Positions 1 through 7,233 of a stretch of DNA of 17,224 nt are shown here, in pieces. Made by a program: the position numbers and the translations under genes. The notes below the pieces were generated by a model. That model saw only the letters and a program-made list of their open reading frames with translations, did no database searches and was not told where the DNA came from. The stretch's first letter is position 1. Each line of letters starts with the position of its first letter. Origin of the DNA: an uncultured Mycoplasmatota bacterium (lineage in GTDB: Bacteria; Bacillota_I; Bacilli_A; RF39; UBA660); contig CAOKUH010000019.1 of NCBI GenBank assembly GCA_948472605.1, positions 1 to 17,224 of the forward strand, in the 5' to 3' direction.

Positions 1-349
1 TTTTTAATTCTACTTGATTATCTTCAATATCTTTTTCTATTTCCTTTTTTATACTTTCTTTGATAAATGTTTTTAATTCTAACCCTTTCTTCTCTTTACC
101 TAGTTCTCTTTTTCTATCCTGATCTAGCATTAAAGGAAAGACTTTATTTAAAGAATTATCAATTCCTAAAACTGTTTCTTTATCAACATTTTTTAATTCT
201 GAAATATCATGATTTTTTTCTTCACAATAAAAGTGATATTCCCCGTTCATTTCCCTTTTAATGTATAAAATTGGTTTATTTTCTTCTAAAACATGATTAC
301 ACACTTTAATCTCTTCTGGAATTTTTGCTTTTTTCTTAAATCCAAACAT
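1..349 (-). CDS. 5' part of an unknown gene (runs off the window)
   Basis: An open frame runs from an ATG at 349 to the window edge without a stop, giving at least 116 residues (MFGFKKKAKIPEEIK...). A weak Shine-Dalgarno (AGG) lies about ten bases upstream. The first part reads like a small alpha/beta domain with a CNHVLEENKPILYIKRE start and a YHFYCEEKNHD segment; it loosely recalls DUF2185/Imm33-type proteins, but I do not recognise it firmly. After about residue 85 it is very rich in Lys and Glu and is probably helical. There is no signal peptide or membrane segment in the visible part. It lies downstream of a terminator (441-469), so it is probably transcribed separately from the tRNA genes. 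Confidence 0.6.
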   Translation of the reverse strand, partial: MFGFKKKAKIPEEIKVCNHVLEENKPILYIKREMNGEYHFYCEEKNHDISELKNVDKETVLGIDNSLNKVFPLMLDQDRKRELGKEKKGLELKTFIKESIKKEIEKDIEDNQVELK

Positions 350-440
350 ATATTTTTACCTAATACAATTTTAACATTTATTAATAAAAGAGCAAGTATT
401 TTTTAATTAAGTTTAAAATTATTAATTTAATGTTAAATTG

Positions 441-469
441 AAAAAAACACTGATTTTTCTCAATGTTTT
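441..469 (-). terminator. Intrinsic terminator of the tRNA-Arg/tRNA-Pro unit
   Basis: Read on the minus strand, AAAACATTGA pairs with TCAGTGTTTT (10 bp with one G-U) around a six-base loop, followed by a T-run. It lies about 40 bases after the 3' end of tRNA-Pro, where the transcript of the two tRNA genes should end. Confidence 0.7.
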
Positions 470-507
470 CTATGTTTACTCCTATTTAAAGGAATTAATT
501 TTAAAAA

Positions 508-584
508 TGGTCGAGAAGACAGGATTTGAACCTGCAACCCCTTGGTCCCAAACCAAGTGCTCTACCAAGTTGAGCCACTTCTCG
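508..584 (-). tRNA. tRNA-Pro (TGG)
   Basis: Cloverleaf with acceptor arms CGAGAAG/CTTCTCG, discriminator A and encoded CCA at 508-510. The anticodon stem CTTGG/CCAAG encloses the loop TTTGGGA, giving anticodon TGG. It is the second gene of a unit with tRNA-Arg, 52 bases downstream of it. Confidence 0.96.
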
Positions 585-636
585 AAATACTTAATATATT
601 ATATCATAATTTTTCTAAAATGTTACAAAAAAATTA

Positions 637-713
637 TGGTGCACCCAAAGGGAGTCGAACCCCTAACCTCTAGATCCGTAGTCTAGCGCTCTATCCAATT
701 GAGCTATGGGTGC
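637..713 (-). tRNA. tRNA-Arg (ACG)
   Basis: Acceptor arms TGGGTGC/GCACCCA, discriminator A and encoded CCA at 637-639. The anticodon stem CTAGA/TCTAG encloses CTACGGA, giving anticodon ACG, whose first base would be edited to inosine by TadA to read CGU/CGC/CGA. It is the first gene of the Arg-Pro unit. Confidence 0.96.
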
Positions 714-732
714 ATTTCTTGGATGCAATATC

Positions 733-761
733 ATTATATTATAGTCAAATTAAAAAATCAA
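733..761 (-). promoter_or_regulatory. Sigma-A-type promoter of the tRNA-Arg/tRNA-Pro unit
   Basis: Minus strand: -35 TTGATT (761-756), a 17-base spacer, -10 TATAAT (738-733). It would start transcription near 726, a short distance before the mature tRNA-Arg 5' end at 713. Its -35 lies inside the terminator of the upstream operon (752-785). Confidence 0.8.
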
Positions 762-785
762 GTTATTTTAATTTTAAAATACTTG
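752..785 (-). terminator. Intrinsic terminator of the XRE operon
   Basis: Minus strand: CAAGT and ATTTTA pair with TAAAAT and ACTTG (one A bulged), followed by ATTTTTT. It stands 11 bases after the stop codon of the 797-1015 gene. The 3' side and U-tract overlap the -35 box of the next promoter. Confidence 0.65.
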
Positions 786-796
786 ACTATTGTATA

Positions 797-1015
797 CTAT
801 TCTTTTTCATATTTCTTTAAATATTCATCCATAGCTTTAATTGCTTTTTTTTCTTCCATAATATTATCTAAATTAAGGTTCTCATCTTCAATATGAAAAG
901 CACCTCCAATATATTTAATAATAATATTGTGTTTACCATCAATTGTACTTATTTCTAGAATATCTTTATTTTCTAAAAATATTTTTGCTTTTTTATTTTC
1001 TAAAATTGTTTTCAT
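797..1015 (-). CDS. Small unknown protein coupled to an XRE regulator
   Basis: 72 residues, not recognised. The first 45 residues look like a small beta-rich domain (repeating hydrophobic strands, KAKIFLENKDILEIS, HNIIIKYIGGAFHIED); the rest is a charged helix ending in KKYEKE. There is no signal peptide or membrane segment. Its ATG overlaps the TGA of the upstream regulator gene in an ATGA motif, so the two are translationally coupled and probably act together. An overlapping HTH gene plus a small partner resembles a toxin-antitoxin or phage-type regulator module, but this protein has no recognisable toxin motif, so that is only a possibility. The stop (TAG) is followed by a terminator at 752-785. 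Confidence 0.75.
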   Translation of the reverse strand: MKTILENKKAKIFLENKDILEISTIDGKHNIIIKYIGGAFHIEDENLNLDNIMEEKKAIKAMDEYLKKYEKE

Positions 1016-1254
1016 TTGTCATCCCTTTCCAAATTGTCAAATAAGCAATCATCAAAAAATTCTTCTAAAGTTAATCCTAATCCTTCACATATTTTGGTAA
1101 TAGTTGCAAGTTTAGGACTTTCATATTTTTCTTGAATCAAACTTTGCACTGTACTTTGTGTGACACAACATATTGCAGCAAGCTTATTTATTGAAATATT
1201 TTTTTCTTTGCATATTTTTAAAATTTTCTGGGATACTGCTTTTGATAATTTCAT
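1012..1254 (-). CDS. XRE/Cro-type HTH regulator
   Basis: About 80 residues, essentially one HTH_XRE domain: KILKICKEKNISINKLAAIC forms helices 1-2 and VTQSTVQSLIQ is the turn and recognition helix; the PKLATITKICEGLGLTLEEFF segment is the typical fourth/fifth helix. It should bind DNA as a dimer in the cytoplasm, probably repressing its own operon. The frame is open to a GTG at 1263, but that GTG lies inside a strong Shine-Dalgarno (AAGGTGG, 1260-1266), so I place the start at the ATG at 1254, five bases after it. It is coupled to the 72-residue gene by an ATGA overlap. A GC-rich palindrome at 1301-1318 is the likely operator. Alternatives: antitoxin or prophage-type repressor. Confidence 0.85.
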   Translation of the reverse strand: MKLSKAVSQKILKICKEKNISINKLAAICCVTQSTVQSLIQEKYESPKLATITKICEGLGLTLEEFFDDCLFDNLERDDK

Positions 1255-1300
1255 TTTGACCACCTTATTATTTAGTATATCAATTAAATTGCAAAAACTA

Positions 1301-1318
1301 TTAACGGCGCTACGTTAA
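1301..1318. promoter_or_regulatory. Candidate operator palindrome of the XRE regulator
   Basis: TTAACG-GCGCTA-CGTTAA is a perfect 6+6 inverted repeat with a six-base centre, 47 bases upstream of the XRE start. It is much richer in G+C than its surroundings. XRE regulators commonly bind such short palindromes in front of their own gene; binding here is inferred. Confidence 0.45.
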
Positions 1319-1333
1319 ATTTTTACTAAAATC

Positions 1334-1366
1334 ATTATACAAATTACTAACTGCAAATAGTGTCAA
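1334..1366 (-). promoter_or_regulatory. Possible promoter of the XRE operon
   Basis: Minus strand: perfect TTGACA (1366-1361) and TATAAT (1339-1334), but 21 bases apart, longer than the usual 16-18. If used, the palindrome at 1301-1318 lies just downstream of the start, a good position for a repressor. Confidence 0.35.
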
Positions 1367-1401
1367 TATATGTCTGTATTTTTTACCAAAAATTGGCAAT
1401 T

Positions 1402-1422
1402 AAAAAGGCGTAAAATTACACC
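1402..1422 (-). terminator. Intrinsic terminator of the J-domain gene
   Basis: Minus strand: GGTGTA pairs with TACGCC (one G-U) over a four-base loop, followed by TTTTT. It lies 12 bases after the stop codon of the gene at 1435-3282. Confidence 0.6.
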
Positions 1423-1434
1423 CTATTTTCTAGT

Positions 1435-3282
1435 TTATTTTTTTAAATTACTATTATCTCCAGCTTGCAACACTTCATCAACTTTTATAACATTATTTAC
1501 ATATTCTTTTAATTCTTCGTTAATATTTTTTAATTCTTTATATTTTATAGTTAACAAATCTATTCCTTTTGTAGCCAAATAAGCTTCTAATGTCATATTT
1601 AAATATCCGCAATAAAATTCTATTTCATCAATCATTTTAAACGATTTAAAAATTACATCTAATTCCCAAATACAAATGTTTTCTAAAGTTAAAACTTTAT
1701 TATTCTTACTTACTCTAATTTGTAAATATTCATTAATATCTATGTTTCTTTTTTGTAACCATTCTTTAAAATATTCTATTTTTTCCTCTTTTTCTTGTTT
1801 CATTTTTGTTTTTAAATCTTCATATTTATTAAATTTTAGACTTTCATCAAGTCTTTGATAATTATTTTTATATTCATTTAAAAATTCCCAAATAGGTCGC
1901 AAATCTGCATTTTTTATATCTAATAATTTGCCTTGTAATATTAAATACTTTTCCGCATCTATGTTTATTTCACTTAACATTAAATCCATTTCATCTAAAA
2001 TATTCATAGTACTTAACATTGTATCAATTTGAGAAATTGTTATATTTTTTAAAGAAATAATCTCATTAGTTTCTTTATTTTTTTGAGAGGATAAATAATC
2101 AAGAATATCGATATTTCTTTTAACTAATTTTTCTTTTAAAATATTTAGCTTTTTATTTCTTTTAGTTTCCAACTCTCTTAATTTATTATTAATTTGGGTT
2201 ATCACTTCATTAATTTCTAGGTAATTAAAAGAACACATATTTTTTGAATCTAAATATTTACTAAAGTCAAATTCACTAGAAAAAGGTATTAAACGTACTT
2301 TTATCTCTTCATAAAATAATTTAAATCTATTAAATGCTCGAGCATTACTTTCATATTCCTTTAATTTTAAGTTCCATTCTCTCCTTAAATCTTTTATTTC
2401 ACTAGGAGATATTTTTTTTCTTTTTTTCATTATATCTTCTTTATAAGAAGGTGAAATTATTTTATTGTATTGTTTTAATTTTTCTTCAACTTCATTTAAA
2501 AATATCATAAATTGATCATAAGCAACTAATTTTTTTTCTAAATCATGTAAAGAATCTTTTAATACTTTTGTTATTTCATTGTATTTATCTCTTGAAACAA
2601 TGCCCCGATTTTTCTCTTCTAGATATTCAGCATGTGAGTTTAAAATGAATCCTAACGCCTCAAATTGAGCTTTTATCTCTTCATAAAATGTTATATATTT
2701 ATTATATGCTTCTATATCTCTTTTCAAATTAAATAATTTATTTTTGATTTCTGCTTTTAAATTATAATAATCATATCTAGATATAACCCCTCGATTTTGA
2801 AATAGTTTATAACTCCCATATTCTTTTTCTAAAGTAAAGCCTAATGAAGCAAATTCTTCTTCTTGTTCATTATAAAATTTAACAAATTCATCATAAGCCT
2901 CTTCATCTTGTTTTATTTCATAATCACTTTTTATTTCATTTTCAAAAGAAGAATTGAAACCATTAAAAGATGAGCCAAATTCGCCAAAGAAATTATCATT
3001 AAAAATATTATTAAAGATATCTTTAATAATATTTTTAGAATAATTGTTGTTTACCTTGTTTTGTTTTTGAATTTGAAGTTCTATATCATGTTCTTTTCTT
3101 TTTTGCGGATTAATTAAAATAGCATATGAATTTCCAATTTTTTTAAACTCTTCTTCTAATTTTTTATCTTCTTTAGTTGCATCAGGATGATATTTTTTTG
3201 CCAAAATACGATATGCTTTCTTAATTTCTTCGTCTGTTGCATTTTCAGAAACTCCAAGCACTGTATAATGATTTGTTATCAT
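1435..3282 (-). CDS. J-domain protein with two families of internal repeats
   Basis: 615 residues. Residues 4-67 are a J-domain with the HPD motif at 32-34 (KKYHPDAT), which should stimulate the ATPase of a DnaK-type Hsp70. There is no Cys-rich zinc domain and no clear C-terminal substrate domain, so this is not DnaJ itself. After a flexible Asn/Phe-rich linker (70-125) come four degenerate repeats of about 62 residues starting at 129, 192, 254 and 316, with the pattern A-Y/F-x-x-F/Y-x-x-F-Y-E-E near their starts and an NRGxxSRxxY segment in the first two. Then come two longer repeats of about 123 residues starting near 383 and 506 (KRNIDILDYL / KRNIDINEYL, later AEKYL / LEAYL). The whole body is predicted helical and highly charged, with no membrane segment. 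ATG at 3282 follows AAGGAG by nine to ten bases. Function unknown beyond recruiting Hsp70 to a client; the repeats are presumably the client-binding part. Confidence 0.85.
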   Translation of the reverse strand: MITNHYTVLGVSENATDEEIKKAYRILAKKYHPDATKEDKKLEEEFKKIGNSYAILINPQKRKEHDIELQIQKQNKVNNNYSKNIIKDIFNNIFNDNFFGEFGSSFNGFNSSFENEIKSDYEIKQDEEAYDEFVKFYNEQEEEFASLGFTLEKEYGSYKLFQNRGVISRYDYYNLKAEIKNKLFNLKRDIEAYNKYITFYEEIKAQFEALGFILNSHAEYLEEKNRGIVSRDKYNEITKVLKDSLHDLEKKLVAYDQFMIFLNEVEEKLKQYNKIISPSYKEDIMKKRKKISPSEIKDLRREWNLKLKEYESNARAFNRFKLFYEEIKVRLIPFSSEFDFSKYLDSKNMCSFNYLEINEVITQINNKLRELETKRNKKLNILKEKLVKRNIDILDYLSSQKNKETNEIISLKNITISQIDTMLSTMNILDEMDLMLSEINIDAEKYLILQGKLLDIKNADLRPIWEFLNEYKNNYQRLDESLKFNKYEDLKTKMKQEKEEKIEYFKEWLQKRNIDINEYLQIRVSKNNKVLTLENICIWELDVIFKSFKMIDEIEFYCGYLNMTLEAYLATKGIDLLTIKYKELKNINEELKEYVNNVIKVDEVLQAGDNSNLKK

Positions 3283-3463
3283 AATTTCAAACTCCTTTAT
3301 TAACCTAAATTGTTTATTTCATCTAAGTAATTATATTTACTTACTTTATAAGCTTCTAAATTCTTGTAAATATCTTTAGCAAATTTAGAAACTAAATTTA
3401 TTATTTTATTACTATTATTATACACCAAAAGTATGATATTTCGTCTTTTTTTAAAAGAAATAG

Positions 3464-3494
3464 AAAAAATTAGGTACAATTAACCTGATTTTTT
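3464..3494. terminator. Bidirectional terminator-like hairpin
   Basis: AAAAAATTAGGT pairs with ACCTGATTTTTT (12 bp, one G-U) around a seven-base loop, so both strands end in a T-run. It lies between the J-domain gene and the five-tRNA cluster and would act as a second stop for tRNA transcripts. The remaining sequence between 3283 and 3607 holds only the tandem repeat at 3506, the terminator at 3569 and AT-rich DNA. Confidence 0.55.
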
Positions 3495-3505
3495 TAATAT
3501 ATCTT

Positions 3506-3527
3506 TTGTATGCTACTTGTATGCTAC
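3506..3527. repeat. 11-bp perfect tandem repeat
   Basis: TTGTATGCTAC occurs twice head to tail with no spacer, between two terminators downstream of tRNA-Lys. Tandem sites of this length are typical of protein-binding arms such as integrase arm sites near tRNA genes, but there is no integrase gene in the window and no duplicated tRNA end. Confidence 0.6.
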
Positions 3528-3568
3528 AGATAAAAAAATGCATGTTTTTATATAATTTTTAAAAATGC

Positions 3569-3593
3569 AAAAACCTAGGTATTACCTAGGTTT
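3569..3593 (-). terminator. Intrinsic terminator of the five-tRNA cluster
   Basis: AAACCTAGGT and ACCTAGGTTT form a perfect 10-bp stem with a three-base loop, followed on the minus strand by TTTTTGC. It lies 15 bases after the CCA end of tRNA-Lys. Confidence 0.85.
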
Positions 3594-3607
3594 ATTAACA
3601 AATAAAA

Positions 3608-3683
3608 TGGTGACCCGCGAGAGATTCGAACTCTCGACCCTTTGATTAAAAGTCAAATGCTCTACCTACTGAGCTAGCGGATC
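3608..3683 (-). tRNA. tRNA-Lys (TTT)
   Basis: Acceptor arms GATCCGC/GCGGGTC (one G-U), discriminator A and encoded CCA. The anticodon stem TTTGA/TCAAA encloses CTTTTAA, giving TTT. Last gene of the cluster. Its charging would depend on the class I LysRS at 11629-13182. Confidence 0.96.
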
Positions 3684-3695
3684 ATATAATTAAAA

Positions 3696-3771
3696 TGGCT
3701 GCCTCGGGTGGGTTCGAACCACCGGAATGTCAGAGTCAAAGTCTGATGCCTTACCACTTGGCTACGAGGCA
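3696..3771 (-). tRNA. tRNA-Gln (TTG)
   Basis: Acceptor arms TGCCTCG/CGAGGCA, discriminator G and encoded CCA. The anticodon stem TCAGA/TCTGA encloses CTTTGAC, giving TTG. The weak first U-A pair is usual for tRNA-Gln. Confidence 0.96.
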
Positions 3772-3781
3772 ATAAAAGAAA

Positions 3782-3865
3782 TGGTGGAGGGACATGGATT
3801 TGAACCATGGAACCCGAAGGAACAGATTTACAGTCTGCCGCGTTTGACCACTTCGCTATCCCTCC
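3782..3865 (-). tRNA. tRNA-Tyr (GTA)
   Basis: 84 bases with a long variable arm, as in bacterial tRNA-Tyr. Acceptor arms GGAGGGA/TCCCTCC, discriminator A, encoded CCA, anticodon loop CTGTAAA giving GTA. Confidence 0.96.
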
Positions 3866-3870
3866 ATAAG

Positions 3871-3946
3871 TGGTGCCGACTGAGGGAATCGAACCCCCAA
3901 CCTACTGATTACAAGTCAGTTGCGCTACCAATTACGCTAAGTCGGC
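3871..3946 (-). tRNA. tRNA-Thr (TGT)
   Basis: Acceptor arms GCCGACT/AGTCGGC, discriminator A, encoded CCA. The anticodon stem ACTGA/TCAGT encloses CTTGTAA, giving TGT. Five bases separate it from tRNA-Tyr. Confidence 0.96.
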
Positions 3947-3954
3947 AAAAATAA

Positions 3955-4031
3955 TGGTGGGCGCTATAGGACTCGAACCTATGACCCCCTGCTTGTAAGG
4001 CAGGTGCTCTAACCAACTGAGCTAAGCGCCC
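3955..4031 (-). tRNA. tRNA-Val (TAC)
   Basis: Acceptor arms GGGCGCT/AGCGCCC, discriminator A, encoded CCA. The anticodon stem CCTGC/GCAGG encloses CTTACAA, giving TAC. First gene of the Val-Thr-Tyr-Gln-Lys cluster. Confidence 0.96.
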
Positions 4032-4057
4032 ATGCATCCATGCACTGGACATAATCA

Positions 4058-4086
4058 ACTATAACAAACTTGTTAATTTATGTCAA
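4058..4086 (-). promoter_or_regulatory. Strong promoter of the five-tRNA cluster
   Basis: Minus strand: TTGACA (4086-4081), a 17-base spacer, TATAGT (4063-4058). Transcription would start near 4051, about 20 bases before tRNA-Val. It sits in the 85 bases between asnB and the tRNAs, where no clear asnB terminator is visible. Confidence 0.85.
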
Positions 4087-4116
4087 TACAAGAAAGCAAA
4101 AAAATTAAATAAATTA

Positions 4117-5955
4117 TCAATTTTTTATAAAATATATGTCATACCAAACTAAAAATGTATAAATATTGTAAATAATTCGGCCATTGTTCTTAATATTATT
4201 ATAGTGTTCATTTAATAAATTGTTAATATATTCTTGATCAAAAAAATTACTAACATAAGGTGTATTAAACATTCCATAAATCATTTTATAATATTTTTCT
4301 TCTTTTATCCATTTAGAAAATGGAACTGGAAAACCTAGTTTTCTTCTTTTTGACCACTCTTCTGGAATACTTTCATGAGCAATATCTCTGAATAAATATT
4401 TTGTTTGTTTATCACGTACCAAATATTTGGTTGGAATATGCTTAGCATAAGAGAATAAAACACTATCTAGAAGTGGAACTCTAAGTTCAATAGAATTTGC
4501 CATTGTCATTTTATCAGCTTTTAATAGTATATCCTGAGGAAGCCAAAAGTGCATATCAATATACATTTTTTTAGTAACATCATCTAAACTTGCTACTTTA
4601 TCATAATAAGGCTTAATAATATCGCTTATTTTTTCATCATTTCTTAAATCAGGAGCTAGTATTCTATTAGCCTCCTCTTCACTTGAAAAAGTACCATGAC
4701 CAATATATCTTTCATAAAAAGGTCTACCATATAACTTAAGGGTATTTTGACCTGGAAAATGAGGCAATGGACTTATCATTTTAGCAATCATTTTTCGAAA
4801 TTTTAAAGGAAATTTAGTATATAGACGAATGAGAGAAGACTCATAATATTCATTATATCCAGCAAACATCTCGTCACTACCCTCACCTGATAAAACAACC
4901 TTTACTTGTTTACTTGCAAGTTCTGATAAGAAATATAGAGGAACTGTTGAGAGATTAGCATGAGGTTCGTCAGTATGATACATGATTGTAGGTAAAATAT
5001 CAAAGAATTCTTCACTAGTTATCTTTTTTTGATAATTGTTTATATTAAGTAGTTCAGATAATTCACGAGCATACATTGTTTCATCAAAACCTGGCATATC
5101 AAAACCAACAGAAAATGTCTTATCAGGTTTTGCTACACTAACAACATAAGAAGAATCTACTCCTCCTGATAAATAAGAGCCTACTTCCACATCACTTGTA
5201 ATTTGATGATACTTTATAGAATCTTCTAGTACAGCTTTTAATTCTTTTTTATAAACATCATATGGCTTATCATTTTTATCATATTCAACTTTAAAATATT
5301 CTTTTATAGTCATTTTACCATTTTTATATTTAAAAAAGTGACCTGGTTTTAATTTAAAAACATTTTTAAAGAAGGTTTCTTCATGAACAGAATATTGAAA
5401 AATCAAATACATTTTTAAAGCCGAAGTATTAACTTCTTTTGGAAAATCAGGATGTTCTAGAAAAGATTTAATTTCTGAACCAAACAATAATTTATTATCT
5501 TTTTTATAATAATAAAAAGGTTTTATACCAAAATGATCTCTTGCTCCAATTAATTCATGAGTGTTCTTATCATAAATAACAAAAGCAAACATTCCTCGAA
5601 GTTTAGAAAATAGTTTTTCTTTATATTCTTCATATCCATGCAAAATAACTTCTGTATCAGTTTTAGTTTTAAATTTATGACCTTTTTTTATTAATTCTTC
5701 TTTAATAGTTTCATAATTATAAATTTCACCATTAAAAATAATAAATAAACTTTTGTCTTCATTATAAATTGGTTGAGCACCACTTTTAGTTAAATCAATA
5801 ATAGATAGTCTTCTATGGCCTAAAGCAATAAATTCATCAGTATAGTATCCTTCATCATCAGGACCACGATGTTTTATTTTATCTGCCATTTTTTTTATTA
5901 TTTCTTTTTTTTCCTTACTTTTTTTATTATCTATAAATCCTACTATGCCACACAT
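4117..5955 (-). CDS. asnB: AsnB-type glutamine-dependent amidotransferase
   Basis: 612 residues, full length for the family. Cys2 directly after the start Met (MCGIVGF) is the class II glutaminase nucleophile; GHRRLSIIDL (46-55), NGEIYN (75-80) and TDTEV (99-103) complete that domain. The C-terminal synthetase domain has the ATP-pyrophosphatase loop SGGVDS (263-268) and SGEGSDEMFAGY (356-367). By family it uses ATP and glutamine to amidate a carboxylate, normally L-Asp to L-Asn. The ATG follows the stop of the ATP-grasp gene by 12 bases with only a weak ribosome site (GAGTGA), suggesting translational coupling. Because it is the last gene after a racemase and a D-aspartate-ligase-like enzyme, a cell-wall role like that of lactococcal AsnH (D-Asp to D-Asn) or of the diaminopimelate amidotransferases AsnB1/LtsA is a real alternative to asparagine synthesis. 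Confidence 0.92.
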   Translation of the reverse strand: MCGIVGFIDNKKSKEKKEIIKKMADKIKHRGPDDEGYYTDEFIALGHRRLSIIDLTKSGAQPIYNEDKSLFIIFNGEIYNYETIKEELIKKGHKFKTKTDTEVILHGYEEYKEKLFSKLRGMFAFVIYDKNTHELIGARDHFGIKPFYYYKKDNKLLFGSEIKSFLEHPDFPKEVNTSALKMYLIFQYSVHEETFFKNVFKLKPGHFFKYKNGKMTIKEYFKVEYDKNDKPYDVYKKELKAVLEDSIKYHQITSDVEVGSYLSGGVDSSYVVSVAKPDKTFSVGFDMPGFDETMYARELSELLNINNYQKKITSEEFFDILPTIMYHTDEPHANLSTVPLYFLSELASKQVKVVLSGEGSDEMFAGYNEYYESSLIRLYTKFPLKFRKMIAKMISPLPHFPGQNTLKLYGRPFYERYIGHGTFSSEEEANRILAPDLRNDEKISDIIKPYYDKVASLDDVTKKMYIDMHFWLPQDILLKADKMTMANSIELRVPLLDSVLFSYAKHIPTKYLVRDKQTKYLFRDIAHESIPEEWSKRRKLGFPVPFSKWIKEEKYYKMIYGMFNTPYVSNFFDQEYINNLLNEHYNNIKNNGRIIYNIYTFLVWYDIYFIKN

Positions 5956-5967
5956 AACTTATATCAC

Positions 5968-7173
5968 TCATTTCCAATAACTATTTTTATATTCTTTATA
6001 ATAATTAAACCATCTTTTACGGAGCATCAAAAATCTCTTAAAATTTTTATCTTTTGGACAATCCATTGGCTTAATAACTTTTTTCCACATTTTTAAGGCT
6101 TTATTTTTAAATTCTTTATTACTTATATATTTTTTTACTATTCCTTTGGGAACAAAAGATAAAAGTACTTGTTTATCTAAAAATTCATATTCTTTTTGTT
6201 TATTAAATAAGCAATCATCAACAATTACTTTAACTAAGTTTTTACCTAATGCACTTACATAATAACTACATCTGCCTTGACGAGCATTAATTTCTAATAC
6301 TTTAAATGTGTTATCTCGAGCATCATATTTCATATCAACTTCAGCAAATCCATAATAGTCAATATTTTCCATAAATTTTTTTATATTTTCAACTTGGTTT
6401 AAAACATTTCCTTTTGTTGTGTTAAAACCATTTATTAAAACAGCTGCATTTCCAACCATTGATTTAGTTCTTTCTTGTAATCCTATTTGAGCAAAACTAA
6501 TGAATTCAACTTTCTTTTTAGAATTTACATATACTACAGAATCGAATAAACAATCATCACCACCAGGAATAAATTCTTGAATGATTAGCTTATCATTATA
6601 TCCACTATTTTTGATATTTTTTATAATTCTTTCTAATTCTTCTTTACTATTAACCTTATATATTTTATTTTTTCCAGCAAATTTTAGATGGTTGTACATA
6701 ACTACATTACTTGGTTTTATTACCGCTGGATAAGTCATTTGGATTTTCTTATTTTGTTTGCAATCATAGTAAATAGTTTTAGGAAAATTAAGACAAGAAT
6801 TCTCATATGTTTTATAAAATGTTTCTTTATTAGTTAAAGTTTTGATTACTTCGTTTGCGGGAAAATTATAAATATATTGGTTATTTATTTTATCTTTATT
6901 TTGGGATATAAATTCAGAATAAGTTTCGTTAGTACTTATTAACACAATTTTTTTATTCAAATGTTCTTTGGCAAATTTTTCTAGTACTTTTAAAAATTCT
7001 TTTTCTATCCATAAATTTGGTTCGTAAGATACATTTAAAATGTTGGAAAATTTTGTAAAGGCTAGTCTTTCTTTTCCAATTAGATAAGCTTTTTTATGAT
7101 ATTCTTCGTAACAACATCTAGCCATATAATAACTATTGGCATCTGTTCCTAAAATTAAAACCTCAAAGTCCAT
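5968..7173 (-). CDS. D-aspartate-ligase-like ATP-grasp enzyme
   Basis: 401 residues, an ATP-grasp carboxylate-amine ligase of the COG3919 kind. The N-terminal pre-ATP-grasp domain begins FEVLILGTDANSYYMAR. ATP-binding elements are VIKPSN with Lys153, IIQEFIPGGDD (197-207), the metal-binding side EVD (278-280) and EINARQGR (294-301). The overall pattern resembles the enterococcal/lactococcal D-aspartate ligases (Aslfm family), which activate the beta-carboxylate of D-Asp with ATP and attach it to the Lys side chain of the peptidoglycan precursor in the cytoplasm. ATG at 7173 follows AAAGGTGA by six to seven bases. It lies 60 bases after the racemase gene and 12 before asnB, in one apparent operon. 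Substrate is inferred from family and neighbours; another amino-acid ligase or a carbamoyl-phosphate-synthase-like function is less likely given the length and single-domain layout. Confidence 0.78.
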   Translation of the reverse strand: MDFEVLILGTDANSYYMARCCYEEYHKKAYLIGKERLAFTKFSNILNVSYEPNLWIEKEFLKVLEKFAKEHLNKKIVLISTNETYSEFISQNKDKINNQYIYNFPANEVIKTLTNKETFYKTYENSCLNFPKTIYYDCKQNKKIQMTYPAVIKPSNVVMYNHLKFAGKNKIYKVNSKEELERIIKNIKNSGYNDKLIIQEFIPGGDDCLFDSVVYVNSKKKVEFISFAQIGLQERTKSMVGNAAVLINGFNTTKGNVLNQVENIKKFMENIDYYGFAEVDMKYDARDNTFKVLEINARQGRCSYYVSALGKNLVKVIVDDCLFNKQKEYEFLDKQVLLSFVPKGIVKKYISNKEFKNKALKMWKKVIKPMDCPKDKNFKRFLMLRKRWFNYYKEYKNSYWK

Positions 7174-7233
7174 ATATTTTCACCTTTAATCTATTATTTA
7201 TTATATCTTTATTTATTTTTTCTATAATTAAAA

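Noticed and set aside
438..686. Plus-strand open frame across the tRNA-Pro/Arg genes
   Set aside because: It only reads through the two tRNA genes on the opposite strand; no ribosome site and no protein-like composition. The same holds for 3727-3954 across the Gln/Tyr/Thr tRNA genes.
3300..3425. Possible 41-codon gene (GTG start) just before the J-domain gene
   Set aside because: The frame looks mildly coding-like and ends before the J-domain ribosome site, but it has no ribosome site of its own, and its GTG is next to a TATAAT that may be the promoter -10 of the J-domain gene.
1012..5970. Mycoplasma code (TGA = Trp)
   Set aside because: TGA ends the XRE and ATP-grasp genes with coupled starts downstream, and Trp is TGG in conserved motifs.
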